DNA of 38,683 nucleotides from an uncultured Clostridia bacterium (GTDB taxonomy: Bacteria > Bacillota > Clostridia > Oscillospirales > Ruminococcaceae), in assembly GCA_945921635.1 (NCBI GenBank), contig CAMEKZ010000003.1, positions 1-38,683 on the forward strand, in the 5' to 3' direction. The translations under genes and the position numbers were made by a program. A model generated the notes under the pieces. That model did not search any database, was not told the DNA's origin, and worked only from the letters and a program-made list of their open reading frames with translations. Shown here one piece after another: positions 17,736 to 27,887 of the stretch (the stretch's first letter is position 1; each line of letters begins with the position of its first letter).

Positions 17736-18575
17736 TTCGGGAAAATAGCCTTCAAGCAAGCTCATTGCGTACCGCTCCGCTTCTGCCGGATAAGCATATC
17801 CGCACGCCCTCGCGCCGTCCTTTGCAAGCACCCCAAAAAGCTCTGCCGTTGCGAAAAGCGCCGAGATAAGCTCGTCCTTGTCATAGTGTGCAAAGCACTT
17901 TTTAAGCGCGGCAACGGTGTCAGCGTCCGCCCATCTCTCAAAAAATCTGCCGCAGTGCCATACGTCCTTATTATGTAACGCGTGTTCGTACAGCTCGGTT
18001 ATTTTCAGCAGGTGATTTTTGAGATATGCGTCTATACATTGCTTTGCTACCCACAGCTCGCCGCGCAGGATTTTCTTTGCCGCCCAGACGGTATGGAACC
18101 AGAAATCGTTTACCGTGTTTATAAACTCGCCATCGCTGATATAAAAGGCGGGCACTTCTACCGTTACGTTTTCGTCAAGCAGCTGCGTTATTCCCATATC
18201 GTCATAAAGCACTGCGTAGCCGCGGTTCATGACCTCGCAGGCAGTTTTGTCGCATATCAGCTCAGAAAGCCTTTCGGGGGTGAACACGATTAAATCTACA
18301 TCGAGCGAGCCGTCAAATAATATCCTGCGCTCGGTGCCGCCGCCGAGGGTCGGCTCGGCAAACGAGATTTTTACCTCGCCGAGCCTATCCGGCATATCGC
18401 CGTACAGCCACTTATCCGGGCTTTCGCAGGCAAGCACCAGATCTATGTCGGAATATTCATCACTCGATGAATAGCCGCGTGCGGTCGAGCCTATGGCTAT
18501 AACTGCGTGCAAGCCTTCGCCGCTGTGTGCTATAGCCAAAAGGTTTTCCTTTATCTTTGCATATCTGTCCGTCAT
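17727..18575 (-). CDS. ANT(6)-like (AadE-type) nucleotidyltransferase
   Basis: AVIAIGSTARGYSSSDEYSDIDLVL and GSLDVDLIVF; C-terminal AadE-like helical region. Confidence 0.8.
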   Translation of the reverse strand: MTDRYAKIKENLLAIAHSGEGLHAVIAIGSTARGYSSSDEYSDIDLVLACESPDKWLYGDMPDRLGEVKISFAEPTLGGGTERRILFDGSLDVDLIVFTPERLSELICDKTACEVMNRGYAVLYDDMGITQLLDENVTVEVPAFYISDGEFINTVNDFWFHTVWAAKKILRGELWVAKQCIDAYLKNHLLKITELYEHALHNKDVWHCGRFFERWADADTVAALKKCFAHYDKDELISALFATAELFGVLAKDGARACGYAYPAEAERYAMSLLEGYFPEKN

Positions 18576-18619
18576 AAAACCCCTCCGTCCGTACTTCTCT
18601 TTTTTCCTATAATCTGCTT

Positions 18620-21001
18620 TTAACCGATAACCTGCTTTGCGATGTCTACGGTTTCCTTTGCGTCCTTTGCGTAAAAGTCCGCGCCGATTTTCTCGGCGTA
18701 CTCGGGGGTCAGCACCGCGCCGCCTACCACTATCTTGCAGTCGAGATTGTTTTCGCGGATAAGCTTTATCGTTTCTTCCATTGATTTAAGCGTGGTAGTC
18801 ATAAGGGCGCTAAGTCCCACCAGCTTTACCTTGTGCTTTTTCGCCGCGTCCACTACCGCCTGATACTCCACGTCCTTGCCAAGATCTATCACCGTGTAGC
18901 CGTAGTTTTCAAGCAACACTTTAACTATATTCTTTCCTATATCGTGTATGTCGCCCTTTACGGTAGCGAGCACGATTTTTCCCTTGCTTACGGGGGCGGT
19001 GTCGGTCTTTGCAAGCTTTTGTCTTATTACCTCAAAGCAGCTCTGCGCCACGCCAGCAGATAAAATCAGCTGCGGCAGGAAGATTTTGCCCTGCTCAAAC
19101 AGCGTGCCGGTTTTGTCAAGCGCGGGGATAAGGCGGGTATTTATTATCTCCATCGGCTCCTGCTCGGATAAAAGCTGCTCGGTGATTTTACCCGCCTCGG
19201 CTTTTAGTCCGTTGTCTATTGCGTATTCGAGCGTCACGGAGTGGTCGGCGGGCTTTGGCGTATTTGCGGTATTTGCCGCATTGTCCGAGCCGTACGCCGC
19301 GATAAACTCCGTCGAGTTTACATCAATATTCGCAAGCAGCTTGTAGGCTCTGACTGTTCCGGTCATAGCCGCGATATTCGGGTTTATTATCGGTAAATCA
19401 AGTCCGTTTTCAAGCGCCATGCTGAGGAAAATATGGTTTAAAAGCTCTCTGCTGGGCAGGCCGAACGAGATATTCGACACGCCGAGGACGGTTTTTGCGC
19501 CGAGCCGCTCTTTTACCATTCTGACTGCTTTCAGCGTTTCCTTTACCGCCACCTGTTCAGCCGATGCGGTAAGGGGCAGGCAGTCGAGATACACGTCCTC
19601 GCGGGGTATGCCGATTTCTTCTGCGCGCTTTATTATCTTTTCGGCTATCGCAAAGCGCTGTTCGGCCTTGGGCGGGATTCCGTCCTTGTCGAGGGTCAGA
19701 CCTACCACCGCCGCGCCGTATTTTTTTACAAGCGGGAGGATTTTTTGCAGACTCTCCTCCTCGCCGTTTACCGAGTTTACTATCGGCTTACCGTCATACA
19801 CGCGCAAAGCCGTTTCAAGCACCTCGGGGATAGTCGAATCTATCTGTAAGGGCGCGTCGGTAATGCCCTGTATGCGCTTTAGTACCCTTACCATCATCGA
19901 CTTTTCGTCTATGCCGGGCATACCCACGTTTACATCGAGTATATCCGCGCCCGCGTTTACCTGCTCTATCGCCTGATTTAAGATATAATCTATATCATCG
20001 TTTAACAGCGCCTGCTTGAACAGCTTTTTGCCGGTCGGGTTTATGCGCTCTCCAATTATACGCGGCTGATTTATCTCGCATACCCGCGTGCCGCTGCATA
20101 CGGCGCTTATCGGCTTTATATCGCGCTGTACGCGCTTTTTGCCGCTGAGCTTCTTTACTACCGCCGCGATAAACTCCGGTGTAGTGCCGCAGCATCCGCC
20201 GAAGATGCTGACGCCCATGTCAGCCATCTGTACTATATAGTCCGAGAACTCGTCCGCGGTTATGGTATAGCCGCCTGTCTCGGGGTCGGGCAGTCCCGCG
20301 TTCGGCATAACGATAACGGGGAGCTTTGAGATATTGCAGATTTCCTCTACGATAGGCATAAGCTCCTTAGGTCCGAGCGAGCAGTTTACACCCGCCGCGT
20401 CCACTCCCAGTCCCGCGCAGAGCATAAGCTCCGCCGCTACCGGACAGCCGGTAAAGGTACGGCGGTTTTCCTCATAGCTCATACTGCATATAACCGGCAG
20501 GTCGGAATTTTCCTTTGCCGCCAATATAGCCGCTTTCAGCTCGTAGAGATTTGTCATGGTTTCTATTATGATAAGGTCTGCGCCCGCAGATACACCCGCG
20601 ACTATTTCCTCGCGGAAGATGTCGTACGCGTCCTCGAATTTCAGGCTGCCGGTAGGCTCTAAAAGCTGCCCGATAGGGCCTATATCAAGCGCGGCGTAAA
20701 CCGCTTTTCCGCTTTCTTTTATAGCGTCTTTGAGGTTTTTTATTCCTGCCGTGATTATTTCGTTAACGCTGTGACCGCAGTGCTCCAGCTTATAGCGGTT
20801 TGCTCCGAAGGTGTTTGCCGATACCACGTCCGCGCCCGCGTCAATGTACGAGTGGTGTATTTCCTTTAACAGCTCCGGCTCGGTCAGGTTTAAAAGCTCG
20901 GGGGTCTCGCCTGTTTTCAGTCCCTTTGCCTGTAGCTCGGTGCCCATCGCGCCGTCAAATATAATAAATTCTTTTTTGTCAAATAGAGCTTTAAGTTCCA
21001 C
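18620..21001 (-). CDS. metH: Cobalamin-dependent methionine synthase lacking the activation domain
   Basis: DGAMGTELQAKGL, GGCCGTTPEFI, pterin-binding GERINPTGKKLFK, B12-binding VKGDIHDIGKNIV; GTG start at 21001 preceded by GGAGGT. Confidence 0.93.
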   Translation of the reverse strand: MELKALFDKKEFIIFDGAMGTELQAKGLKTGETPELLNLTEPELLKEIHHSYIDAGADVVSANTFGANRYKLEHCGHSVNEIITAGIKNLKDAIKESGKAVYAALDIGPIGQLLEPTGSLKFEDAYDIFREEIVAGVSAGADLIIIETMTNLYELKAAILAAKENSDLPVICSMSYEENRRTFTGCPVAAELMLCAGLGVDAAGVNCSLGPKELMPIVEEICNISKLPVIVMPNAGLPDPETGGYTITADEFSDYIVQMADMGVSIFGGCCGTTPEFIAAVVKKLSGKKRVQRDIKPISAVCSGTRVCEINQPRIIGERINPTGKKLFKQALLNDDIDYILNQAIEQVNAGADILDVNVGMPGIDEKSMMVRVLKRIQGITDAPLQIDSTIPEVLETALRVYDGKPIVNSVNGEEESLQKILPLVKKYGAAVVGLTLDKDGIPPKAEQRFAIAEKIIKRAEEIGIPREDVYLDCLPLTASAEQVAVKETLKAVRMVKERLGAKTVLGVSNISFGLPSRELLNHIFLSMALENGLDLPIINPNIAAMTGTVRAYKLLANIDVNSTEFIAAYGSDNAANTANTPKPADHSVTLEYAIDNGLKAEAGKITEQLLSEQEPMEIINTRLIPALDKTGTLFEQGKIFLPQLILSAGVAQSCFEVIRQKLAKTDTAPVSKGKIVLATVKGDIHDIGKNIVKVLLENYGYTVIDLGKDVEYQAVVDAAKKHKVKLVGLSALMTTTLKSMEETIKLIRENNLDCKIVVGGAVLTPEYAEKIGADFYAKDAKETVDIAKQVIG

Positions 21002-21651
21002 AATGACCTCCGTTTTTTCTGAAATTGCAGACATCCTTCATGCTGCAGCATTCACAGCCGCGGCTTTTTCTGTTTACCTCGCCGTCCGACAGTCCGATAA
21101 ATGCCGTGATCGACTTTTTCGGAGTAAGCAGCTGATTGTCGGTGGCGCACAACCCGATTTTTTTCGGCGCGTCAAGCAGTAAAACGAGCGCCTTTTGTAT
21201 ATCGAGCGGTAAATCCCCGTACCCGGGAGAAAACCGCCATGTGTGCGTATTGTATGACAGCGTGCTTAGTATCTCCTCCTGCGCCCTATCGCAAACCTGC
21301 TCGACAGCTACGCTTGCAAGGCTGTCGGTGATGACCGCCGCTGCCATATCCGATACCTGAAGCTGCCGTATCAGATTGTCCGCGCCCTGTCCTATCGTGG
21401 CGCACATAAGCACAATGCGGCCGCACCCCTCTAAGTGCTGTGCCGCGTCGTTTCCTGTCAGTATGATGTCGCTGTCCGCCATCATCTTCCGGGGTTATTT
21501 CAAACACCCTGTAGAGATACTTCGGCGTAATCGCTTCGAGCAGCTGTTTTTCACATAAATCAAGCAATGCGGTAATCCGCTCGTCGGAGAGCTCACTCCG
21601 ACAGCCGAGATACCGCAACGCTTCGTTTTTATCAAGCCCCGTCAGTTTCAT
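20991..21651 (-). pseudogene. Split MetH activation-domain protein, apparently frameshifted near 21490-21500
   Basis: N-terminal half in frame of ORF 21286-21651 (MKLTGLDKNEALRYLGCRSELSDERITALLDLCEKQLLEAITPKYLYRVFEI), C-terminal half in frame of ORF 20991-21485 (DIILTGNDAAQHLEGCGRIVLMCATIGQGADNLIRQ...). Confidence 0.8.
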
Positions 21652-22508
21652 AGCAGCTTGCTTATTGCCTCATATATTTTTGTCGCAACATACGGATTGT
21701 TCATGGTGTAGAGGTGGATACCCTGAACATCGTTTGAGATAAGGTCTACTATCTGGTCTACCGCATAGGCAATTCCCGCGTCACGCAGCGCCTCGGGAGA
21801 GTTTTCGTACCGCTGGAGCATTTTTACGAACTTGTGCGGCAGGCTTGCTCCGCACATAGTCACCATGCGCTCTATCTGCTTTTTGTTGGTAACGGGCATA
21901 ATACCCGCCGCGATAGGCACGTCAATGCCCGCGATTCTTGCCTTTTGCTCAAAGTCATAATACGCGCTGTTGTCGAAAAAGAGCTGTGTGATAAGGTGTG
22001 ACGCGCCGCTGTCAACCTTCTTTTTGAGGTTTAAAATATCCTCTTTCTGGCTCGCCGCGTCAACGTGGGTCTCGGGATAGCACGCGCCGCCTATATCAAA
22101 GTCGCCCTTAGAGCTGATATATGCGCATAGGTCGCTTGCGTGGGGAAAGTCGTCCTTTGGCTCTTCGTCCGGCTTCAGGTCGCCGCGCAGAGCGAGTATG
22201 TTGTCTATGCCGTGCGCTTTAAAATCCTGCAGCATGAAGTCCCCATCATCACGGGTGCTGTTTATGCAGGTGAGGTGCGCCATCGCTTCAATCCCGCAGT
22301 CGTTTTTGATATGCGAGGCTATCTCGCAGGTGGAGCGGTTCGCGCGGTTTCCGCCTGCGCCGTAGGTCACGCTGAAATAGTCCGGCTTTATCTCGGACAG
22401 CTTATCGACGGCGGCATACACCGTGTCGATAGAGCAGGTTTTGTTAGGAGGGAATACCTCGAGCGAGAATACCACCCTGCCCTTGTTGTATAGGTCTTTA
22501 AGTTTCAT
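21648..22508 (-). CDS. metF: Methylenetetrahydrofolate reductase
   Basis: FSLEVFPPNKT, SVTYGAGG, HLTCINSTRDD, ALRGDLKPDE, QLFFDNSAYYDF. Confidence 0.94.
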   Translation of the reverse strand: MKLKDLYNKGRVVFSLEVFPPNKTCSIDTVYAAVDKLSEIKPDYFSVTYGAGGNRANRSTCEIASHIKNDCGIEAMAHLTCINSTRDDGDFMLQDFKAHGIDNILALRGDLKPDEEPKDDFPHASDLCAYISSKGDFDIGGACYPETHVDAASQKEDILNLKKKVDSGASHLITQLFFDNSAYYDFEQKARIAGIDVPIAAGIMPVTNKKQIERMVTMCGASLPHKFVKMLQRYENSPEALRDAGIAYAVDQIVDLISNDVQGIHLYTMNNPYVATKIYEAISKLL

Positions 22509-22535
22509 CTATCGTTTTCCTTTCGCGGCGCGGGC

Positions 22536-24464
22536 TTACCTTACAGGACTTCCGTTAGGTGGGTCCTTGTCAAGGCACACGACCTGAACCTTGCTTCCTG
22601 CGTCACACGCAAGCAGCATACCGTTGCTTTCCTCTCCGCAAAGCTTTGCGGGGGCAAGGTTAGCTACGAAAATTATCTTCTTTCCGACAAGCTCCTCGGG
22701 GGTGTAGTATTCGGCTATGCCCGATACTATCTGTCTGCCGCCGCGGCCGTCGTCTACCTGTATTTTAAGCAGTTTTTTGGACTTCTTTATCTTCTCGCAG
22801 GCGGTTATCTCACCGCTTCTGAGCTTTACCTTAGCAAAATCGTCTATCGTGATTATACCCGCCTTGTCAAGATCCTCGTCCTCTTTGATAACTACTGCCG
22901 GCTTCATCATCTCTTCAAGCGCCGCAATCTCGGTCTTGATGTCGATTCTCGGGAACAGCACCTCGCCCTTCTTTACCGTGACATCTGCGGGGAGTACGCC
23001 GAATTTATCCAGTGTGTCATAAGCGGTATCCTCAGCCGCTGCGCCTATCTGCTCCCATACCTTAGGCATTGTGAAGGGCATAAAGGGGTAAAGCAGAGAA
23101 GAGCATATTCTCACCGTTTCAAGCAGGTTGTAAAGTACAGCCGCAAGGCGGGGCTTGTTCGCCTCGTCCTTTGCAAGCACCCACGGAGCGGTCTCGTCAA
23201 TGTACTTGTTCGCACGGGAGATTACCTTGAATATCTCCTCGAGCGCCTTTGAAAGCTGTGCCTGCTCGATAAGCGGGGTTACTGTGCCGCAAAGCGACTG
23301 TGCCATGCCGACAAGCTGCTCGTCAAGCGCGTCTGCCGCCCTGTCTGCGGGGAGCGTGCCGCCAAAATATTTATCCACCATCGCGACGGTTCTTGAAACG
23401 AGGTTGCCCAGGTCGTTCGCGAGGTCTGCGTTTATCCTTGTCAGCATAAGCTCGTTTGTGAAATTGCAGTCGCTGCCGTAGGGCATATCGCGGAGTATCT
23501 GATAACGCACCGCGTCAACACCGTAGCGCTCGGAGAGTACAAACGGGTCTACTACATTTCCCTTTGATTTGCTCATCTTGTCGCCGTTGAAGTTTATCCA
23601 GCCGTGGCCGTAAAGGTGCTTAGGCAAAGGCAAATCAAGCATCATGAGGATAATAGGCCATACGATAGAGTGAAAGCGCACGATTTCCTTTGCGGTCATG
23701 TGCATATCGGCAGGCCAGTATTTGTCAAAATCGCTGTACTTATCATTTCCGTAGCCGAGCGCGCTGATATAGTTTGACAGCGCGTCAACCCATACATATA
23801 CAACGTGACCCTCGTCAAAATCAACCGGCACGCCCCATGTAAAGCTTGTACGCGATACGCACAGGTCTTCAAGTCCGGGCTTTATGAAGTTGTTTACCAT
23901 CTCGTTTACGCGGCTTTTCGGCTGAAGATAATCGGTCTCGGTGAGGAACTTTTCAACCTTGTCGGCAAAATCCGAAAGGCGGAGGAAGTACGCTTCTTCA
24001 TTGGCTTCGATTACCTCTCTGCCGCAGTCGGGGCACTTGCCGTCCACAAGCTGGCTCTCCGTCCAGAAGCTCTCGCACGGAGTACAGTATTTGCCCTTAT
24101 AGGTGCCCTTGTAGATATATCCCTTGTCGTACAGTGCGCGGAAAATCTTCTGCACTGTTTCTACATGATAATCATCCGTGGTTCTGATAAAGCGGTCGTA
24201 GCTTATACCCATAACCTCCCACAGACGCTTGAAGTTTGATACTATCTCGTCAACGTACTCCTTGGGGGTTACGCCCTTTTCCTTTGCTTTCAGCTCGATT
24301 TTCTGTCCGTGCTCATCGGTACCGGTCAGGAACATTACGTCATATCCCTGCATTCTTTTAAATCTTGCGATTGTGTCGCAGGCTACGGTCGTGTAGCAGT
24401 GACCTATGTGCGGATTTCCCGACGGATAATAAATAGGTGTGGTTATATAAAATGTCTTGCTCAT
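22536..24464 (-). CDS. metG: Methionyl-tRNA synthetase with C-terminal tRNA-binding domain
   Basis: TPIYYPSGNPHIGHCYT, GTDEHGQKIE, KMSKSKGNVVDP, C-terminal RSGEITACEKIKKSKKLLKIQVD. Confidence 0.96.
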   Translation of the reverse strand: MSKTFYITTPIYYPSGNPHIGHCYTTVACDTIARFKRMQGYDVMFLTGTDEHGQKIELKAKEKGVTPKEYVDEIVSNFKRLWEVMGISYDRFIRTTDDYHVETVQKIFRALYDKGYIYKGTYKGKYCTPCESFWTESQLVDGKCPDCGREVIEANEEAYFLRLSDFADKVEKFLTETDYLQPKSRVNEMVNNFIKPGLEDLCVSRTSFTWGVPVDFDEGHVVYVWVDALSNYISALGYGNDKYSDFDKYWPADMHMTAKEIVRFHSIVWPIILMMLDLPLPKHLYGHGWINFNGDKMSKSKGNVVDPFVLSERYGVDAVRYQILRDMPYGSDCNFTNELMLTRINADLANDLGNLVSRTVAMVDKYFGGTLPADRAADALDEQLVGMAQSLCGTVTPLIEQAQLSKALEEIFKVISRANKYIDETAPWVLAKDEANKPRLAAVLYNLLETVRICSSLLYPFMPFTMPKVWEQIGAAAEDTAYDTLDKFGVLPADVTVKKGEVLFPRIDIKTEIAALEEMMKPAVVIKEDEDLDKAGIITIDDFAKVKLRSGEITACEKIKKSKKLLKIQVDDGRGGRQIVSGIAEYYTPEELVGKKIIFVANLAPAKLCGEESNGMLLACDAGSKVQVVCLDKDPPNGSPVR

Positions 24465-24629
24465 AGCATTTGTTCTCCCTTAATATAATTATAGTAAACG
24501 GCGTGAGCCGAGTGTTTTGTCCGGATAAGCCTTACATTCGTGCAGGACTGCACATTCGTCCGTATATGTACTTTACCTTAAATTTTGTCTCAATTTTCAT
24601 CCAGCAATCAGTCCTTCCGAATTATGTTA

Positions 24630-24643
24630 TGCAAACGCTTGCA
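24630..24643. promoter_or_regulatory. Candidate LacI/CcpA-family operator (cre-like)
   Basis: TGCAAACGCTTGCA, near-palindrome resembling TGNAANCGNTNNCA. Confidence 0.4.
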
Positions 24644-24960
24644 TACTTTTTTAGTATACCACTTTCTCTCCTTTTTTGCAACAAATCAAAAAAATTTCAA
24701 GTAATTTTTACATTTTGTCTAAAAAACTCTTGATTTTTTTCGATTTTTCTAGTAAAATATATTTGGTGTATTATTTTCAGACATCATACGGCAAAATACA
24801 GACCCGCCTTTCGCGGCTGTTTATGCCCGATTTCCGAACCGAACCGTAAACCCGCGCTTTTTATTCGGACATCCCTATGTCAGAAAAAGCCGCAAAACAA
24901 CCGGATTTTATCCCCGTACATAATCGGGATAACAACAACGATAACAAAAGAGGTAAGAAA

Positions 24961-26046
24961 ATGTCAAACAGATTATTTCAGGGCGTAGTTCATCAGATGA
25001 GAGATACTATCGGACGTGTTATCGGCGTAATCGACGAGAACTCGACGATTGTCGCTTGCAGTGAGCTTTCCAGAATCGGTACAAACAGTGACTTTTTCAC
25101 CATTGACTTAGGCGACTCACACGATGTATTTATCCGTGACGGCTACACATACAAGCCTTTCGGCGTTCATGTAAAGCCGGACTACGCGGTATTCATCGAG
25201 GGTACGGACGACCAGGCGGCAAAGTACGCCGCATTGCTCGCCATTTCGCTGTCAAGCATAAAGCAGTACTATGACGAGAAGTACGACAGAAACAATTTTG
25301 TCAAGAATATCATCCTCGACAACGTGCTCCCCGGCGACATCACGATAAAGGCGAGAGAGCTGCACTTCAACAGCGAAATCAGCCGTGTTGTATTCCTCAT
25401 AAGCATAGTTTCGTCAAACGACGTGTCGGCTTATGACGTAATACAGAACCTCTTTCCGGATAAAAACAAGGACTTTGTGTTCAATATCACCGAGTCCGAG
25501 ATAGTTCTGGTTAAGGAAATCAAGAGCAACATTGACAACAAGGATCTCGAAAAGCTTGCGCGCTCTATCTCCGACACACTGTCGGGAGAGTTCTTCACCC
25601 GCGTAAACGTAGGTATCGGTACGCCCGTAACAGGTATAAAGGATCTCGCGCGCTCGTTTAAAGAGGCGCAGATAGCGATTGAGGTAGGAAAGGTATTCGA
25701 CACCGACAAGACCATAGTAAGCTATGACAACCTCGGTATCGCAAGACTTATCTACCACCTGCCGACTACGCTGTGCGAGACGTTCTTAAAGGAAGTGTTC
25801 AAGAAGGGCTCGATAGAGTCGCTCGACCACGAAACTCTGTTTACCATTCAGAGATTCTTTGAAAACAACCTCAACGTTTCGGAGACCTCGAGAAAGCTTT
25901 TCGTACACAGAAATACACTCGTATACAGATTAGATAAAATCAAAAAGCTGACAGGACTTGACCTGAGAGAATTTGACCATGCGATTATCTTCAAAATTGC
26001 GCTTATGGTTAAAAAGTACCTCTCGGCAGACCCTGCCAAGTTCTGA
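24961..26046 (+). CDS. PucR/CdaR-like transcriptional regulator with C-terminal HTH
   Basis: C-terminal FFENNLNVSETSRKLFVHRNTLVYRLDKIKKLTGLDLREFDHAIIFKIALMV; ATG at 24961 preceded by GAGGT. Confidence 0.85.
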   Translation: MSNRLFQGVVHQMRDTIGRVIGVIDENSTIVACSELSRIGTNSDFFTIDLGDSHDVFIRDGYTYKPFGVHVKPDYAVFIEGTDDQAAKYAALLAISLSSIKQYYDEKYDRNNFVKNIILDNVLPGDITIKARELHFNSEISRVVFLISIVSSNDVSAYDVIQNLFPDKNKDFVFNITESEIVLVKEIKSNIDNKDLEKLARSISDTLSGEFFTRVNVGIGTPVTGIKDLARSFKEAQIAIEVGKVFDTDKTIVSYDNLGIARLIYHLPTTLCETFLKEVFKKGSIESLDHETLFTIQRFFENNLNVSETSRKLFVHRNTLVYRLDKIKKLTGLDLREFDHAIIFKIALMVKKYLSADPAKF

Positions 26047-26171
26047 TTAAAGAAGCTGTAATCACGGATATATTTTATCCTGTCAGTACGACTTCTGAAA
26101 AGGCACATTCAGGGATAGTGAAATTTATTGAAGCAAAAATTGATTGTTGAGTTTTCGCCATGAAAACATTT

Positions 26172-26262
26172 TGCAAGGTGGGTGCAATACCGCGCGGCGG
26201 TATATCGGCTGATTTTCAGACGGACTTGCACTGTTTTGCACCGCCGGAGGATTCCTCCGGCG
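26172..26262 (+). ncRNA. Candidate structured 5' leader of ftsE
   Basis: TGCAAG (26172-26177)/CTTGCA (26225-26230) enclosing ATACCGC-GCG-GCGGTAT and CTGA-TTT-TCAG, followed by CGCCGGAGG-ATT-CCTCCGGCG (26242-26262). Confidence 0.4.
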
Positions 26263-26292
26263 ACGCATAAATCAGGAAGGAATGGTTACTTA

Positions 26293-26985
26293 GTGGTAGA
26301 ACTTAAAAATGTCGATGTCCATTTTAAGGACGGAGGCGGAGTAGACGCACTGAACGGCGTCAATATACGGATAGAGGACGGAGAATTTGTATTTATAGTA
26401 GGCGACAGCGGCGCGGGAAAGTCCACGCTGCTGAAGCTTCTCACGCGCGAAATCGCACCGACCTCGGGACGCGTATTCGTAAACGGCTATAACTTAGCAA
26501 AGATAAAGAGCAAGAAGATACCTTATTTCAGACGTTCGATAGGTATGATATTTCAGGATTTCCGCCTGATACCAGACCTCAACGTCTACGACAACGTGGC
26601 TTTTGTTCTGCGTGTCACAAACAAACCGAAAAGAACGATACGGCACAGGGTTCCTTATGTGCTTAATCTCGTCAAGCTCACAGACAGGGCGAAGGCGTAC
26701 CCCGACAAGCTGTCGGGCGGTGAAAAGCAGCGTGTGGCTATCGCACGCGCGTTTGCCAGCGACCCCGGACTTATCATAGCTGACGAGCCTACGGCAAATA
26801 TCGACCCTGCGCTTTCCTATGATATAGTAAAGCTGCTGAAGGAAATAAACAAGTGCGGCACAACGGTAATCATGGTTACTCACGAGCATAGCCTTGTAGA
26901 ATACTTCGGTGGCAGAATTATCAGCCTCAAATCCGGCGAGGTGGTTTTTGACGACTACATAGGAGGTGCCGGCGAGGATGAATAA
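26293..26985 (+). CDS. ftsE: Cell division ATP-binding protein FtsE
   Basis: [79 protein letters not shown] start. Confidence 0.93.
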   Translation: MVELKNVDVHFKDGGGVDALNGVNIRIEDGEFVFIVGDSGAGKSTLLKLLTREIAPTSGRVFVNGYNLAKIKSKKIPYFRRSIGMIFQDFRLIPDLNVYDNVAFVLRVTNKPKRTIRHRVPYVLNLVKLTDRAKAYPDKLSGGEKQRVAIARAFASDPGLIIADEPTANIDPALSYDIVKLLKEINKCGTTVIMVTHEHSLVEYFGGRIISLKSGEVVFDDYIGGAGEDE

Positions 26986-27865
26986 TATCAGCTATCTCAT
27001 AAAGCAGGGCATAGCCTCGGTGTGGAAGAACCGCTTCATGTCGTTTGCGAGCCTGTGCATACTGACCGTGAGCCTGCTGCTGGTCGGACTTTCGGCGCTT
27101 GTCATGCTCGACTGTGGAATCATTCTCGACAGCGTGTCCGACAAGAACGAAATCAGCGTCTACATGGAGGACGGCGCGGATATTGAGCATATAAAGGACG
27201 TGCTTAATTCCAACACGCTTGTGGAAAGCATCTCCTACATATCCCCCGAGGAGGGTCTGGCGGAAATGATGGAGCAGTACAAGGAGCAGAGCTCGCTTTT
27301 TGAGAGCCTGCCGTACAACCCCGTCCCGCCGACCTATATGGTGACAATAAACGACCTTGACAAGATAGATACCGCGGTGGAGCAGTTTTCCGCGATTGAG
27401 GGCGTGTATAAGGTAAACGCGCCGATGGATTTTGCGGGCTTTATCCGCGACATACGCACGACCTTTACCGTTATCGGTATCGTGCTTATAGCTGCGCTCG
27501 GCACGGTAAGCATAATAATCATATCAAACACGACAAGGCTCAGCGTTTTCGCAAGGCGCAAGGAAATAAGCATTATGCGTATAGTAGGTGCGACAAACGC
27601 TTTTATCAAGACGCCGTTTTTTGTAGAGGGTATGTTTATCGGACTGCTCTCGGGAGTATTTTCATGGCTTCTTACAAAGTTTATATATGAAGGCCTTTTC
27701 TCGGTATTTTCCGAAAATCTCGGTATGTGGAGTGCGCTCGGCATGAGCAGCATTTTACAGTTCTCGGATTTCTGCTGGTACGCGCTTGCGGCATACTGCG
27801 TTGCGGGTGCGTTTCTCGGCGCGATAGGCACCGTGTTCAGCACAGGAAAATATCTCAAGGTTTAA
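26978..27865 (+). CDS. ftsX: Cell division permease-like protein FtsX
   Basis: [72 protein letters not shown]; overlaps ftsE stop. Confidence 0.93.
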   Translation: MNNISYLIKQGIASVWKNRFMSFASLCILTVSLLLVGLSALVMLDCGIILDSVSDKNEISVYMEDGADIEHIKDVLNSNTLVESISYISPEEGLAEMMEQYKEQSSLFESLPYNPVPPTYMVTINDLDKIDTAVEQFSAIEGVYKVNAPMDFAGFIRDIRTTFTVIGIVLIAALGTVSIIIISNTTRLSVFARRKEISIMRIVGATNAFIKTPFFVEGMFIGLLSGVFSWLLTKFIYEGLFSVFSENLGMWSALGMSSILQFSDFCWYALAAYCVAGAFLGAIGTVFSTGKYLKV

Positions 27866-27887
27866 CACTTACGGGAAAGGAGCGTAT

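Noticed and set aside
24470-24733. 87-aa plus-strand ORF upstream of metG
   Set aside because: No convincing RBS, AT-rich intergenic translation, overlaps the probable promoter region and operator.
24465-24870. T-box, SAM or cobalamin riboswitch upstream of metG and the met cluster
   Set aside because: I found no T-box core (TGGNACCGCG), SAM or B12-box sequence on the relevant strand by eye.
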